Counted from the stretch's first letter, positions 51,072 to 60,365 are shown. The stretch is DNA of 64,000 nt from Paucibacter sp. B2R-40 (GCF_025717555.1 NZ_JAJIRP010000001.1:248001-312000); one strand, 5' to 3'. Numbers and translations are program-made. The notes: generated by a model not told the origin, from the letters alone.

Positions 51072-52277
51072 CTAGTAGGCCCGCTCAACCCGGTTGCGGC
51101 CCTCGCGCTTGGCTTTGTAGAGCGCCGCGTCGGCGCGGCCCAGGAGGTCGTCGAGAGCCTCCTGCTGGGTGCGCGGCATCGCGATGCCGATGCTGACGGT
51201 GCAGTGGATGGCGCCGGCTTCGGTGCTGAAGCGCTCATCGGCGACGCTCTGGCGCAGCCGTTCGGCCAGCTTCACCGCATCTTCGGCGCTGACGTCTTGC
51301 CACACCACCGCAAACTCCTCGCCACCCATGCGCACGGCCAGGTCATTGGGCCGCACATGGCTGAGCAGCAGGAGACCCAAGCCGCGCAGCACCGCGTCAC
51401 CGGCGGCATGGCCGTGGCGGTCATTGATCTGTTTGAAGTGATCAAAATCAATCATGGCCACCACCATGCCAGGCGTGACATTGGCAGCAAGGCCACGTTG
51501 GCGCAGGCGGCCCATGCGGTTCTTCAGGCCACGCCGATTGAGCAGGCCGGTCAAGGGGTCGATCTCTATCATCGACCAGAGGCTGCGCTGCAACTCGCTA
51601 TTGACCAGCAAGAGCACGGCAAAGGCCTGACCTATCAGCAAAAGGATGAAGACCAGCAGCCACAAGCCGTTGTTGGCGACAGACTGCTCGGTCGAGCCAG
51701 CAAAAGCGGGTGTCACTGTGGCGGCGCGCAGCGCGTGAGCGGCCACCGACAGCGCCAGATCGATCAGCGCCAGACCGAGCGCAAAACCACCCCGGTTGCG
51801 CCAGCTGCGGATGATGGGGGCCAGCGCAAAGCCGCGCAGCAGCGCGCTGGCGCCCAGGGTCAGCGAGAGCGATGTCCAGAGCGGCAGCCCCCAGGCTCCC
51901 AACAAGATCGAGGCCAGGCAGGCCAGCGCGGTAAACAAAGCCACCGGCGGCCAGTGCAGGCGCAGGCCCAGAAAGCTGCGCACAGCCAGCAGCACCAAGG
52001 CGCTGGAAATGACGCCGCCGATGTGACCGGTATTCAGCCAGGGGATCGCAGTGCCGGTGGCCATCAGCAACACGCGCAGCAGTTGCGCCAGCGCGATGAC
52101 GCCAAATGCGCCCGCCCAGAGCCATAGCCCGTGGCGGCCACGCGCACTCCAGGCGCCACCGAGGGTGACGACTGCCATCAGCGTCGCCACGACCTGATAG
52201 ACGATCAGCAGTGTGGGGACATCCAGCGTTGGATAAATGGGGGCGGCGGTTTGCATGGGCGGCGTATTGTCGTCCAC
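51072..52277 (-). CDS. Membrane-bound diguanylate cyclase
   Basis: A 401-residue protein with six or seven N-terminal helices (residues about 18-225) and a C-terminal GGDEF domain whose active site reads RMGGEEFAVVW (GGEEF, an active variant). A conserved IDPLTGLLNRRGL opens the cyclase domain; the inhibitory RxxD motif five residues before GGEEF is not evident (PNDLAVRMGGEEF), so product inhibition may be absent. It makes c-di-GMP from two GTP. It follows the lipoprotein gene in the same direction after 132 bp. Confidence 0.9.
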   Translation of the reverse strand: MDDNTPPMQTAAPIYPTLDVPTLLIVYQVVATLMAVVTLGGAWSARGRHGLWLWAGAFGVIALAQLLRVLLMATGTAIPWLNTGHIGGVISSALVLLAVRSFLGLRLHWPPVALFTALACLASILLGAWGLPLWTSLSLTLGASALLRGFALAPIIRSWRNRGGFALGLALIDLALSVAAHALRAATVTPAFAGSTEQSVANNGLWLLVFILLLIGQAFAVLLLVNSELQRSLWSMIEIDPLTGLLNRRGLKNRMGRLRQRGLAANVTPGMVVAMIDFDHFKQINDRHGHAAGDAVLRGLGLLLLSHVRPNDLAVRMGGEEFAVVWQDVSAEDAVKLAERLRQSVADERFSTEAGAIHCTVSIGIAMPRTQQEALDDLLGRADAALYKAKREGRNRVERAY

Positions 52278-52295
52278 CCGGCAGTCGTCTCAGAT

Positions 52296-52979
52296 CTACA
52301 GCCAGGTGCTGATCTCTGCCAGTGGTTTTTTGATGCCGCCATGCACCGGCACTTGGCAGCCGGCCTTGGGGTAGCCCAGCACCAACAGGATCACCGGCTT
52401 CTCGGCCTCAGGCCGGCCGCATAGCTTGCTCAAAAAACCCATCGGGCTGGGCGTATGGGTCAGGGTGGCGAGGCCGGCGTCATGCAAGGCACTGATCAAA
52501 AAGCCGGTGGCGATGCCGACCGACTCGGGCACGTAGTAATGGCTGAAGCGCTCGCCGTTGGCGTCGATGCCGTACTTCTGCGCAAAGATTGCGATCAGGA
52601 CCGGCGCTTCTTCCAAAAATGGCTTGCTGGCGTCGGTGCCCAGCGGCGCCAGCGCGCGCAGCCATTCCTCGGGTGCGCGGCCGTTGTAGAAGCTGCGCTC
52701 TTCTTCTTCGGCGGCGGCACGGATCTGCGCTTTGCGATCGGCATCGGTGATGACGACGAAATGCCAGGGCTGCTGGTTGGCACCTGAAGGCGCGGTGCCG
52801 GCGGCGAGCAGGCATTGCTCGATCACCGCGCGCTCAACCGGCCGGCTGTCGAAGTCGCGCACGGTGCGCCGACGCAGCAGCTGTTGGTAGTTGGCCTGGG
52901 CTTGGGCCAACATGGCCTGGCTGGGCAGTTCGCGGTAGCCCGTCAAGGGCTCCATGGCTGGGGCGGGTAGGGTGTGCAT
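52296..52979 (-). CDS. Nitroreductase family protein
   Basis: A 227-residue FMN-dependent oxidoreductase. [15 protein letters not shown] is the FMN-binding N-terminal motif, [15 protein letters not shown] is the conserved core, and [13 protein letters not shown] a late substrate-loop segment. It reduces quinones, nitro groups or flavins with NAD(P)H. The start is between the ATG at 52979 and one at 52955; I chose the former. It lies 18 bp downstream-facing from the cyclase gene start, in the same direction. Confidence 0.88.
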   Translation of the reverse strand: MHTLPAPAMEPLTGYRELPSQAMLAQAQANYQQLLRRRTVRDFDSRPVERAVIEQCLLAAGTAPSGANQQPWHFVVITDADRKAQIRAAAEEEERSFYNGRAPEEWLRALAPLGTDASKPFLEEAPVLIAIFAQKYGIDANGERFSHYYVPESVGIATGFLISALHDAGLATLTHTPSPMGFLSKLCGRPEAEKPVILLVLGYPKAGCQVPVHGGIKKPLAEISTWL

Positions 52980-53066
52980 CTGAGGGCTATCGAGTGAGGT
53001 GCGCCGCCAGCATAACGCCGACATGTGACGGATCAAATCGGGCCTGACCCCAGCTGCTGTCCCGAT

Positions 53067-53873
53067 CTATTGAATGCCGGGCAGCCAGGCCGCTATCCTG
53101 TAAACAAGCAACTCCTGCAACTGGTTCATCAGTGCAAAGCCAAACAAGCAGGCCACCACCACCCGCAGCAAGGTCCAGGGCCTGTGCCCCAACCAAGCCA
53201 GGTAGTAGGCGATGGTGAGCAGCAGCAAGGTTGCATCGGTGATGGTTTGCAGCATCGCCAGGGGCACTTGGGCCCATTGGCCCAGGCTGCTGAGCAGCAG
53301 GCCGAGCAGCATGGCCATGGCGACGCCGTACAGGCCCACCGCCCAAGCCTCGGCGATAGTGAAACCCCGCTGCGGGAACAGCAATCGCATCAAACCAGCT
53401 GTGGGCAAGGTGAAGATCAGCATCCAGTAGGGCATTGATAGGCTAAGCCACACATTGAGCTGCGCATACAGAGCACTGCGAGCCGGCGGCAAGCTGCCAC
53501 TGACCTGCTGCAGCAGCTGGGCCCGATAAGCCTCGAAATATGGCTCGCCGTAGAGATGGCCCAGCAGCACGCTGAGCGTGGCGATCGCCACCAAAAACGG
53601 CAGGGGGTGGGTGTAGCGCAGGCGTTGGCCCTGCAAAAATGCCTTGAACACCACGGCCGGCTGCCAGCACAAATGCCCGACCGTGCGCTTGAGACTCTTC
53701 TCTATATGCAGCACCCGCTCGCTAAAGTCCTGCCACATGTCGGGCAGCGTCAGCGGCAGGCACTGCGCCTTGATGCCGCAGACATGGCAGAACGCACCTT
53801 GCAGCGGCGTGGAGCAGGAGTGGCAAGTCAGGCACTTGATAGGTGTTGAGCCGCTTGCGGTCTCTTGGGGCAT
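53067..53873 (-). CDS. DUF3667-type zinc-ribbon membrane protein
   Basis: A 268-residue protein. An N-terminal zinc ribbon (CLTCHSC, then CHVCG) is followed by WQDFSERVLHIEKSLKRTVGHL and GQRLRYTHPLPFLVAIA, the DUF3667 signature, and then four to five membrane helices. The family has no known function. It lies alone between nitroreductase and the phn operon, transcribed in the same direction as both. Only a short, gene-free 225-bp spacer separates it from phnM. Confidence 0.8.
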   Translation of the reverse strand: MPQETASGSTPIKCLTCHSCSTPLQGAFCHVCGIKAQCLPLTLPDMWQDFSERVLHIEKSLKRTVGHLCWQPAVVFKAFLQGQRLRYTHPLPFLVAIATLSVLLGHLYGEPYFEAYRAQLLQQVSGSLPPARSALYAQLNVWLSLSMPYWMLIFTLPTAGLMRLLFPQRGFTIAEAWAVGLYGVAMAMLLGLLLSSLGQWAQVPLAMLQTITDATLLLLTIAYYLAWLGHRPWTLLRVVVACLFGFALMNQLQELLVYRIAAWLPGIQ

Positions 53874-54098
53874 GGGTCAAGTCCAGGTCGGCGGCGGGCT
53901 TATGCTCGGCAGCTTGAACCATAACATCCACCTCCGGCTGAGCGCCCGCAGCGAACGACGAAACCGGCTTGGGCCTGCATTTCCTTTTGGGCTTGGAACT
54001 GGGGCAGGGTCTCACTGATCACCGGCCATCCGCATGCCCGACGGTCTGCCGCCCAGCTTTATGCGTTGGGATCGCGACGACCTCAAGCCCGACCGGCT

Positions 54099-55241
54099 CT
54101 AGGCCACCCGCCGCCCCCGCACAAAGACCTCGCAAACCACCGGCTGGCCGGCGACCTCGCGCACCCGCACCAAGTCGCCCCGCAGCCCTAAGGCAATTTC
54201 CCCACGATCCGCCAAGCCGCAAGCCAAGGCCGGCCTGCGGCTGACGACGGTCAGCGCTTCGGGCAGGCTGAAGCCCGCATCGCGCCGCAGCAGCCAAGCC
54301 GATTGCAGCAGGCTGGACGGCACATAGTCGGAACTCAGCGCATCCAGCACGCCGGCGCGGGCCAAGTCCAACGCAGAGACATTGCCCGAGTGCGAGCCGC
54401 CGCGCAGCACATTGGGCGCACCCGCGACCGTGCATAGGCCCAGGCCGTGAGCGCGCTGCGCCGCCGCCAAGGTGGTGGGGAATTCGCTCATGCCTGCTCC
54501 CAGCGCTTGCGCCTCGTCGACATGGGCCATAGTCGTGTCGTCGTGCGTGGCCAAGGCGACCTTGTGCTTGCGCGCAAAGTCCGCAAACCAGGCCCGGTTC
54601 GGCTCGGCATGCTCGGCCTGACGCTGCGGCGCAAGGGCGACTTCGCGGGCCCAGACCGCGTCGCTCCAGCCCTTTTTGCCGGTGTAGTAGGTCTTGGCAT
54701 GGTCCAGATTGGTCCACTGGCGCTGGCCCGGCGTGTGGTCCATCAGCGAAATCAGGCGCAGACGCGGATGCTCGGCAAAGGGCTCGAACAACTCGCGCGC
54801 GTTCGGCGCCGGCAGCTCGCAGCGCACATGGATCAGGTGATCGGCCTTCAAAACGCCGGCCGCCTGCATTTGATCCAGCACGTCCAACAAGGCGCTTTGG
54901 TCGCGCGCCCGAAAGCCGTCGCCATAAGGGTCGCCGACGCCGATCGCGTCCAGCACGGTGGTGATGCCGACCGAGGCAATCTCGGCATCATGGGCCATCA
55001 CGGCGCCCAGCATCGGAAAGATGACCTTGGGTCTGGGCATCACATGCCGCTCAAGATTGTCGGTATGTACCTCGACCAGACCCGGCAGCAGATAGTCACC
55101 GCCCAGGTCGATCGCCCCCGCAACCGCGCTGCCGCCAGTGGCGATCTCGGTGATCACGCCGCCTTGCACGCGCAGGTGGCCACGAATCACTTCCTTGCCC
55201 AGCACCAATTGCGCGTTCGTCAACAACAGATCATTTTTCAT
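54099..55241 (-). CDS. phnM: PhnM, alpha-D-ribose 1-methylphosphonate 5-triphosphate diphosphatase
   Basis: A 380-residue amidohydrolase that removes pyrophosphate from ribose 1-phosphonate 5-triphosphate, the step before the C-P lyase reaction. Motifs are GLVEVHTDNLERHVMPRPK, the family metal-binding site, plus VRCELPAPN, THDDTTMAHV and RGGSHSGNVSALDLA. It is the last gene of the operon, and its ATG overlaps the phnL stop by 4 bp. Confidence 0.95.
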   Translation of the reverse strand: MKNDLLLTNAQLVLGKEVIRGHLRVQGGVITEIATGGSAVAGAIDLGGDYLLPGLVEVHTDNLERHVMPRPKVIFPMLGAVMAHDAEIASVGITTVLDAIGVGDPYGDGFRARDQSALLDVLDQMQAAGVLKADHLIHVRCELPAPNARELFEPFAEHPRLRLISLMDHTPGQRQWTNLDHAKTYYTGKKGWSDAVWAREVALAPQRQAEHAEPNRAWFADFARKHKVALATHDDTTMAHVDEAQALGAGMSEFPTTLAAAQRAHGLGLCTVAGAPNVLRGGSHSGNVSALDLARAGVLDALSSDYVPSSLLQSAWLLRRDAGFSLPEALTVVSRRPALACGLADRGEIALGLRGDLVRVREVAGQPVVCEVFVRGRRVA

Positions 55242-56014
55242 ACAAGACTTCTTTCTGGCTGGGCGGCAACCGGCAGGCTGACGCAGCGGCTGGCGACGGC
55301 CTCGCGCACTTCCTCGTCGTGAAAGATGCCGACGATGGCGGTGCCGGCGGCCTTGGCGGCGGCAATCATATCGATCACGACGCGGCGGTTCATCGCATCC
55401 AGCGAGGCGGTCGGCTCGTCCAGCAAGAGCAGGCGGGCCGGCTGCACAAAGCCGCGCGCGATATTGACGCGCTGCTGCTCGCCGCCCGAGAAGGTGGCCG
55501 GCGGCAAGTCCCAGATCGCCTCAGGCAAATTCAGGCGCGCGAACAGCTCGGCCACCTGGGCCCGCGCGGCCTGCTGCGCGGCCCGCCAGCGGGCCTCATC
55601 GGCGCTGCCCGATTGCAGTTCGGGGTCGGCCTGCAGCAGGCGCTCGGCCACCACATCAAGCGCGCCGACGCGCGGCAGCGCGCGCAGGAACTGGCTGACA
55701 TAGGCCAGCTCGCGGCGGCGCAGCGCCAGCACTTGCTGCGGACTTGCCTGGGCCAGATCGAGCGGCTCGGTGTCCGGCTGCTCGCTGGTAAACAGGATGC
55801 GGCCGCTGTCGACGCCGTAGCTGCCGTACAGGCATTTGATCAAGGTGGACTTGCCCTGGCCCGAGGCACCGACCAGCGCCACGCATTCGCCCGCCCGCAC
55901 ATCCAGCGAGACGCCGTGCAGGACCGGCAGCGCCTGGCCGCTGCGCAGATGCAGCGTGAAATGCTTGCGCACATCTTGCACGCTCAAGACAGGCGTTATT
56001 GAATTCATCGTCAT
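55238..56014 (-). CDS. phnL: PhnL, C-P lyase ABC-type subunit
   Basis: A 258-residue ATPase-like protein with Walker A GASGQGKSTL near residue 51, FSGGEQQRVNIARG and LLLDEPTASLD. With PhnI it works on formation of ribose 1-phosphonate triphosphate; its exact role is not settled. It has a longer DLPPATFSGG loop common to PhnL. Overlaps of 4 bp with phnK and phnM indicate translational coupling. Confidence 0.94.
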   Translation of the reverse strand: MTMNSITPVLSVQDVRKHFTLHLRSGQALPVLHGVSLDVRAGECVALVGASGQGKSTLIKCLYGSYGVDSGRILFTSEQPDTEPLDLAQASPQQVLALRRRELAYVSQFLRALPRVGALDVVAERLLQADPELQSGSADEARWRAAQQAARAQVAELFARLNLPEAIWDLPPATFSGGEQQRVNIARGFVQPARLLLLDEPTASLDAMNRRVVIDMIAAAKAAGTAIVGIFHDEEVREAVASRCVSLPVAAQPERSLV

Positions 56015-56802
56015 GGCGCCACCACCGAGGCGACCAGCAGCTGCGTGTAGGGATGCTGCGGGTCGTCCAGCACGCGGTCGGTGAGTCCCTCTTCAACGAT
56101 GCGGCCTTCGCGCATCACCAGCGTGCGATGCGCGAGCAGGCGCGCCACGCCCAGATCATGGGTGACGATCAGCGCGGACAGATGCATGCGCGCGACCAGC
56201 AGCCGGATCAGATCCAACAGCTTGGCCTGCACCGACACATCCAGCCCCGAGGTCGGCTCGTCCATCAGGACCAGGCGCGGCTTGGTGACCAGATTGCGGG
56301 CAATTTGCAGGCGCTGGCGCATGCCGCCGGAGAAGCCGCGTGGCGAGTCGTCGATGCGCAGCGGGTCGAGTTCGACCCGGCTCATCCAGTCCTCGCCAGT
56401 GGCGCGGAGCTGGCCATAATGGCGCAGGCCGGCGCCCATCAGGCGCTCGCCGATATTGGCGCCGGCGCTGACATTCATGCGCAGACCATCGGCCGCATGC
56501 TGCTCAACAAAGCCCCATTCGGTGCGGGCCAGCAGGCGGCGTTGGCGCTCGCTGATGCGGTGCACGTCCACCAGCTCACCGGCCGCGCTGCGGTACAGCA
56601 CCTGGCCGGCAGCGGGTTGCAGCCGCGCGGCGATGCAGTTCAAGAGCGTGCTCTTGCCCGAGCCTGACTCGCCCACAATCGCCACCACCTCGCCGGGGAA
56701 CAGGCTCAGCGAGGCCTCGCTGACCGCCGCGCGGGTTTGCCCGGCGGCATTGAAGCGGTGCGTTAGCCCCGTCACTTGCAAAAGAGGTTGAACGGCGTTC
56801 AT
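56011..56802 (-). CDS. phnK: PhnK, C-P lyase ABC-type subunit
   Basis: A 263-residue ATPase-like protein with Walker [11 protein letters not shown] near residue 52, FSGGMRQRLQIARNL and LVLMDEPTSGLDVSVQ. In E. coli it binds the PhnGHIJ core as a dimer and remodels it. The gene lies after the GNAT gene with a 4-bp overlap and before phnL. Confidence 0.95.
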   Translation of the reverse strand: MNAVQPLLQVTGLTHRFNAAGQTRAAVSEASLSLFPGEVVAIVGESGSGKSTLLNCIAARLQPAAGQVLYRSAAGELVDVHRISERQRRLLARTEWGFVEQHAADGLRMNVSAGANIGERLMGAGLRHYGQLRATGEDWMSRVELDPLRIDDSPRGFSGGMRQRLQIARNLVTKPRLVLMDEPTSGLDVSVQAKLLDLIRLLVARMHLSALIVTHDLGVARLLAHRTLVMREGRIVEEGLTDRVLDDPQHPYTQLLVASVVAP

Positions 56803-57257
56803 GACTTCAACTCAATCAGGAAACTCTTGCCATGCTGCTCGAAGCCCAGCTTCTCGTAGAAAGCATGGGCCTCGGTGCGGCGCAGATTGGACGACAGCGC
56901 CAGCTTGTAGCAGCCGGCCGCCGCCGCCAAATCTATTGCGTCTTGCATCAAGGCGCGGCCGACACCCTGGCCCTGCAGATCGGCCGCGACGCCGACACTT
57001 TCGACCACCGCCGAGGGCGTGCCCTGGTGCGAGAGCATGGGCAGGACGAACAGCGTCAGCGTGCCGACCGGGCGCTCATCCGTTTCGGCCAGGCGCACGC
57101 GCGCCGAGGGCAGGGCTTGAATCTGCTGCCAGGCTTGTTCAAGCCGCGCAAGGTCTGGATTCCCTGGGCCGTCCAGGCCGCTGCTCTGATACAGCGCCAA
57201 CAAGGCCGGTAGGTCGCCAATCTGCGCATCACGAATCGTTAACGGGTGCTCAATCAT
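56799..57257 (-). CDS. GNAT acetyltransferase within the phn operon, PhnO-like role
   Basis: A 152-residue GNAT protein. TIRDAQIGDLPALLALY opens the fold, VVESVGVAADLQGQGVGRALMQDAIDLA carries the acetyl-CoA loop Q-G-x-G-x-A, and YKLALSSNLRRTEAHAFYEKLGF closes it. Its place between phnJ and phnK and the 8-bp overlap with the phnJ end suggest it serves phosphonate use, possibly acetylating aminoalkylphosphonates as PhnO does in E. coli. Another start at 57263 is equally possible. Assignment to PhnO rests mainly on context. Confidence 0.8.
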   Translation of the reverse strand: MIEHPLTIRDAQIGDLPALLALYQSSGLDGPGNPDLARLEQAWQQIQALPSARVRLAETDERPVGTLTLFVLPMLSHQGTPSAVVESVGVAADLQGQGVGRALMQDAIDLAAAAGCYKLALSSNLRRTEAHAFYEKLGFEQHGKSFLIELKS

Positions 57258-58116
57258 GGTCATTCTTTCGCTCCATTTGCGCGGCACACCAGTCGCTGTC
57301 CGAGCAGGTCCATAGCGTTTGTCCTTCGCTTTGCACGACCTCATCCAGAAAGCTGGTCTTGCAGCCGCACAGCTCGCAGGCATGCCCCTGCGGTTCGATT
57401 TCAAACGGGTGGTCCTCGAAGTCGAGGCTGCGCACGCTGGTGTAAGGCGGCACGGCATAGAGCCGCTTCTCGCGCCCGGCGCCGAACAGCTGCAGCGCCG
57501 GCATGCGGTCCATCTTGGGGTTGTCAAAGGCCGGAATCGGGCTGGGCGCCATCACATAGCGGCCGTTCACCAGCACCGGGTAGTCATAGGCCGTCTCGAC
57601 CCGGCCCCATTGCGCGATGTCCTCGTACAGCTTCACATTCATCAGCCCATATTCCTCGGCCGCATGCAGGCTCTCGCATTCGGCCCGGTTCGGCTCGAGT
57701 CGGTACAAGGGCTCGGGTTGTGGCACCTGATAGACCAAGACCTGGCCCTCGCGCAGCGGCGTCTCGGGGATGCGGTGGCGGGTCTGGATCAGCGTCGCGT
57801 CCACCGTGCGGGTGGTGGTGGCCACGCCGGTCGTGAGGGCGAAGAAGTCGCGGATATTGACGGCGTTGGTGGTGTCGTCGCTGCCCTGGTCGATGACCTT
57901 CAAGACATCATCCTGGCCGATCACGGCGGCCGTGACCTGGATGCCGCCTGTGCCCCAGCCATAGGCCAGCGGCATCTCGCGCGAGCCGAACGGCACCTGG
58001 TGGCCGGGGATGGCCACCGCCTTCAACAGCGCGCGGCGGATCATGCGTTTGCTGCGCTCGTCGAGATAGGCGAAGTTATAGCCTTCTGCGCTTTGTTGCT
58101 TGATGCTTTCGCTCAT
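57250..58116 (-). CDS. phnJ: PhnJ, C-P lyase catalytic subunit (radical SAM)
   Basis: A 288-residue enzyme that cleaves the carbon-phosphorus bond using a [4Fe-4S] cluster and S-adenosylmethionine. The cluster region is visible as CELC-x-C near residue 245 and the later Cys pair TCSDSDWC, as in PhnJ rather than the classic CxxxCxxC motif. Other motifs are GYNFAYLDERSKRMIRRA and GWGTGGIQVTAA. It overlaps phnI by 4 bp and is the first of three genes after PhnGHI. Confidence 0.96.
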   Translation of the reverse strand: MSESIKQQSAEGYNFAYLDERSKRMIRRALLKAVAIPGHQVPFGSREMPLAYGWGTGGIQVTAAVIGQDDVLKVIDQGSDDTTNAVNIRDFFALTTGVATTTRTVDATLIQTRHRIPETPLREGQVLVYQVPQPEPLYRLEPNRAECESLHAAEEYGLMNVKLYEDIAQWGRVETAYDYPVLVNGRYVMAPSPIPAFDNPKMDRMPALQLFGAGREKRLYAVPPYTSVRSLDFEDHPFEIEPQGHACELCGCKTSFLDEVVQSEGQTLWTCSDSDWCAAQMERKNDHD

Positions 58117-59219
58117 GGCTGCTCCGCTGCTTGTCTGTCACTGCGCTCCTGGCGCAGTTGGCGTATCAGTTGCAACTCGGACTCGAAGGTCACGTAATGC
58201 GGCAGTTTGAGATGCTGCACAAAACCCGAGGCCTCGACGCTGTCGCCCTGCGGCAGTGCGAACTCCTGTTGCTGCGCGGGGCTGCTGACCTGCTCGCCGA
58301 ACTCATCGGCACGCAGCGCGCGGTCCAGCAGCGACATTGCCATCGCCTTGCGCTCGCCGTGGCCGAACACCAGGCCGTAGCCGCGCGTGAACTGCGGCGG
58401 CGCGCCTTCGCTGCCGACAAACTGGTTCAGCATCTGGCATTCGGTCAGCTCGACCTCGCCGACCTCGATCTCGAAGTCCAGCTCGTCCGGCTGCAAGGAC
58501 ACGGTTACCGCGCCGAAGCGGATGTCGCCGGCAAAGGGGTGCGTAAAAGCGTAGCCGCGCTGGGTCGAATAAGCCAGGCCCAAGACCCAACCCTCGTCGG
58601 CGCGGGCCAGCATTTGCAGGCGGCCGCAGCGCGGCAGCGGGTAGCGCGGCGGGTCGCGGGTGATGTCCAGCGGCTCGGGGTCGCCGTCGGGCGGCAGAGC
58701 GGGCTCGATCAGGCCTTGGGCGGACAGCGCCTCCAGCGCATTGCTGATGACGGACTGAGCTTGTTCCGGTGCCTGCTCCGGCGGCACTTGATCCACAGCC
58801 GCCGGTGCATCACCGCGCAACAAGCCAAAGTCCAGCAGGCGCTGCGTGTAGTCATAGGTCGGCCCCAGGACTTGGCCGCCGGGCAGGTCTTTAAAGATCG
58901 CCGAGATGCGGCGCTGCGGACGCATAGCGTCGCAATTGAGCGGCGCGCTGAAGGCCAGGCGCGGCAAGGTGCTGCGGTAGGCGCGCAGCAAAAAAGCGGC
59001 CTCGATCGCGTCGCCCTGCGCCTGCACCAGCGCCAAGGCGGCCAGTTCGGGGTCGTAGAGCGAGGCCTCGGCCATCACCCGCCCGACCAGCATGCCCATT
59101 TGCTCCTGCACCTGCGCCACGCCGATGGCGGGCAGATTCAGGTCGCCCCGGCGCGCGGCTGCGAGCAGATCGCGCGAGGCTTTGATGGCTGACTCACCTC
59201 CCTTGACGGCGATATACAT
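58113..59219 (-). CDS. phnI: PhnI, C-P lyase core subunit
   Basis: A 368-residue subunit that with PhnGHL transfers the phosphonate onto ribose of ATP. Family signatures MYIAVKGGESAIKASRDLL and EVELTECQMLNQFVG, and the C-terminal VTFESELQLIRQLR, are present. Length is normal. It overlaps phnJ by 4 bp and follows phnH by 4 bp. Confidence 0.95.
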   Translation of the reverse strand: MYIAVKGGESAIKASRDLLAAARRGDLNLPAIGVAQVQEQMGMLVGRVMAEASLYDPELAALALVQAQGDAIEAAFLLRAYRSTLPRLAFSAPLNCDAMRPQRRISAIFKDLPGGQVLGPTYDYTQRLLDFGLLRGDAPAAVDQVPPEQAPEQAQSVISNALEALSAQGLIEPALPPDGDPEPLDITRDPPRYPLPRCGRLQMLARADEGWVLGLAYSTQRGYAFTHPFAGDIRFGAVTVSLQPDELDFEIEVGEVELTECQMLNQFVGSEGAPPQFTRGYGLVFGHGERKAMAMSLLDRALRADEFGEQVSSPAQQQEFALPQGDSVEASGFVQHLKLPHYVTFESELQLIRQLRQERSDRQAAEQP

Positions 59220-59223
59220 GGCC

Positions 59224-59883
59224 TCAGCCCTCCAGCGTGATCAGGGTGGAACGGGGAATTGCAGCCAAGCGCGTGCCGCAGCACAGCAACAAGTCGATGC
59301 CGCGCGGAAAGTCCGCCGCCAGCGCTTGGCGCCAGCGCCAGAATTCGATCGGCAGCCCTTGCACGGCCAGCGTTTGCTGCGTCGCAATGCCCGGCCCGCG
59401 TAGCGTCAGCAAGCTCGCCTCGGCCAGCGCTACTTGCTCGTCCAGACCGCTGACCTCCAGCAAGAGCGTGCCGCCTAGTTGCGGCTGCTCATCGCTGCCC
59501 AGCGGCAATGCCTGCCATTGTTGGGCTCCGAGTTGCATCGCCTTGAAGGCCGAGAACTGGGCCTGCTGTGGCTCGGCCAGCTTGGCGCCGCAGTGAAATC
59601 GAAAATAGGCTTGAGCCGCCTTGCTGCCTAACTCCGCACCCAGATGGAGCGGGCTCTCGGCATCCAGCAGCGTCAACAGGCTCAGCGTCATGGTCAGACC
59701 GAAGGCTTCGGTGGGCGCCTGCACACCGCTGTCCACCGTTGCCAGCTCATGCACGCGGCCGGGCAAAGACATCGCATCGAGCAAATGCCTGAACGCCTGT
59801 TGCGCGCCGAACACCGGCTCGGTGAAACCACGCTTCAGCGTGGCCAGATCATTGTTGCCGTCCAAATGAGTGGCTGGCGTCAT
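59224..59883 (-). CDS. phnH: PhnH, C-P lyase core subunit
   Basis: A 219-residue subunit of the PhnGHIJ core. AFRHLLDAMSLPGRVHEL and LRGPGIATQQTLAVQGLP match PhnH signatures, and the C-terminus PRGIDLLLCCGTRLAAIPRST is typical. It overlaps phnG by 4 bp. Confidence 0.94.
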   Translation of the reverse strand: MTPATHLDGNNDLATLKRGFTEPVFGAQQAFRHLLDAMSLPGRVHELATVDSGVQAPTEAFGLTMTLSLLTLLDAESPLHLGAELGSKAAQAYFRFHCGAKLAEPQQAQFSAFKAMQLGAQQWQALPLGSDEQPQLGGTLLLEVSGLDEQVALAEASLLTLRGPGIATQQTLAVQGLPIEFWRWRQALAADFPRGIDLLLCCGTRLAAIPRSTLITLEG

Positions 59884-60365
59884 GGCTGAATCTCCGCCTG
59901 CAAGGTGTAGAACTGCACGCGGCTGGCCGCCGTCTCGCTGGCCTGCTGCACGCGCAGGGCTTGCGTCAAAGCCCGCAGCGGCGCGATCACTTCGGCCTGC
60001 AGGCGCTCAACCCAAGCCGGCTGCTGCAACAAGGCATCAGCCTGCGCGACCCAGCTCGCGCGCTCGACATCGCGGCCCAGCACATAGCCGACGCCGACGC
60101 TGACGTGATCCTCCCCCTGAAAACGCAACACGCAGCGCAACACGCAGCGTGTCAGCGTGGCCTCGCCCAGATTGAAGCGCTCGCCGCTGTTGCCGGCGCG
60201 TGCGCGCAGCATGGTCAGGCCGACCTCGGGCGCGCGCAGCGGCTCAAACTGCAAGCCTGTCATCAAGGGGCCAAGCAATTGCTGCAGACTTTCACGCGGC
60301 GCATGGGCCAGCACCGACAGCCATTGTTGGCGCTCGCTCGCTGGCAGTTCGGCTGTGGATTTCAT
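59880..60365 (-). CDS. phnG: PhnG, C-P lyase core subunit
   Basis: A 161-residue subunit, first gene of the operon. Signatures are WLSVLAHAPRESLQQL, EVGLTMLRARAGNSGERFNLGEATLTRCVLR and VGVGYVLGRD. A 12-bp tandem repeat at 60124-60147 writes CVLR twice (TRCVLRCVLRF); most PhnG proteins have one copy. The ATG at 60365 lies just below the candidate PhnF operator. Whether the repeat disturbs the subunit is unknown. Confidence 0.94.
   Translation of the reverse strand: MKSTAELPASERQQWLSVLAHAPRESLQQLLGPLMTGLQFEPLRAPEVGLTMLRARAGNSGERFNLGEATLTRCVLRCVLRFQGEDHVSVGVGYVLGRDVERASWVAQADALLQQPAWVERLQAEVIAPLRALTQALRVQQASETAASRVQFYTLQAEIQP
60124..60147. repeat. 12-bp tandem duplication in phnG
   Basis: CGCAACACGCAG occurs twice in a row on the + strand, adding four in-frame residues to PhnG. 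It looks like a recent slippage event. Confidence 0.8.

Noticed and set aside
54031-54098. A mini-frame on the + strand before the phnM stop, starting MPDGLPPSF.
   Set aside because: Only 22 codons, without a ribosome-binding site and with no relation to neighbours.
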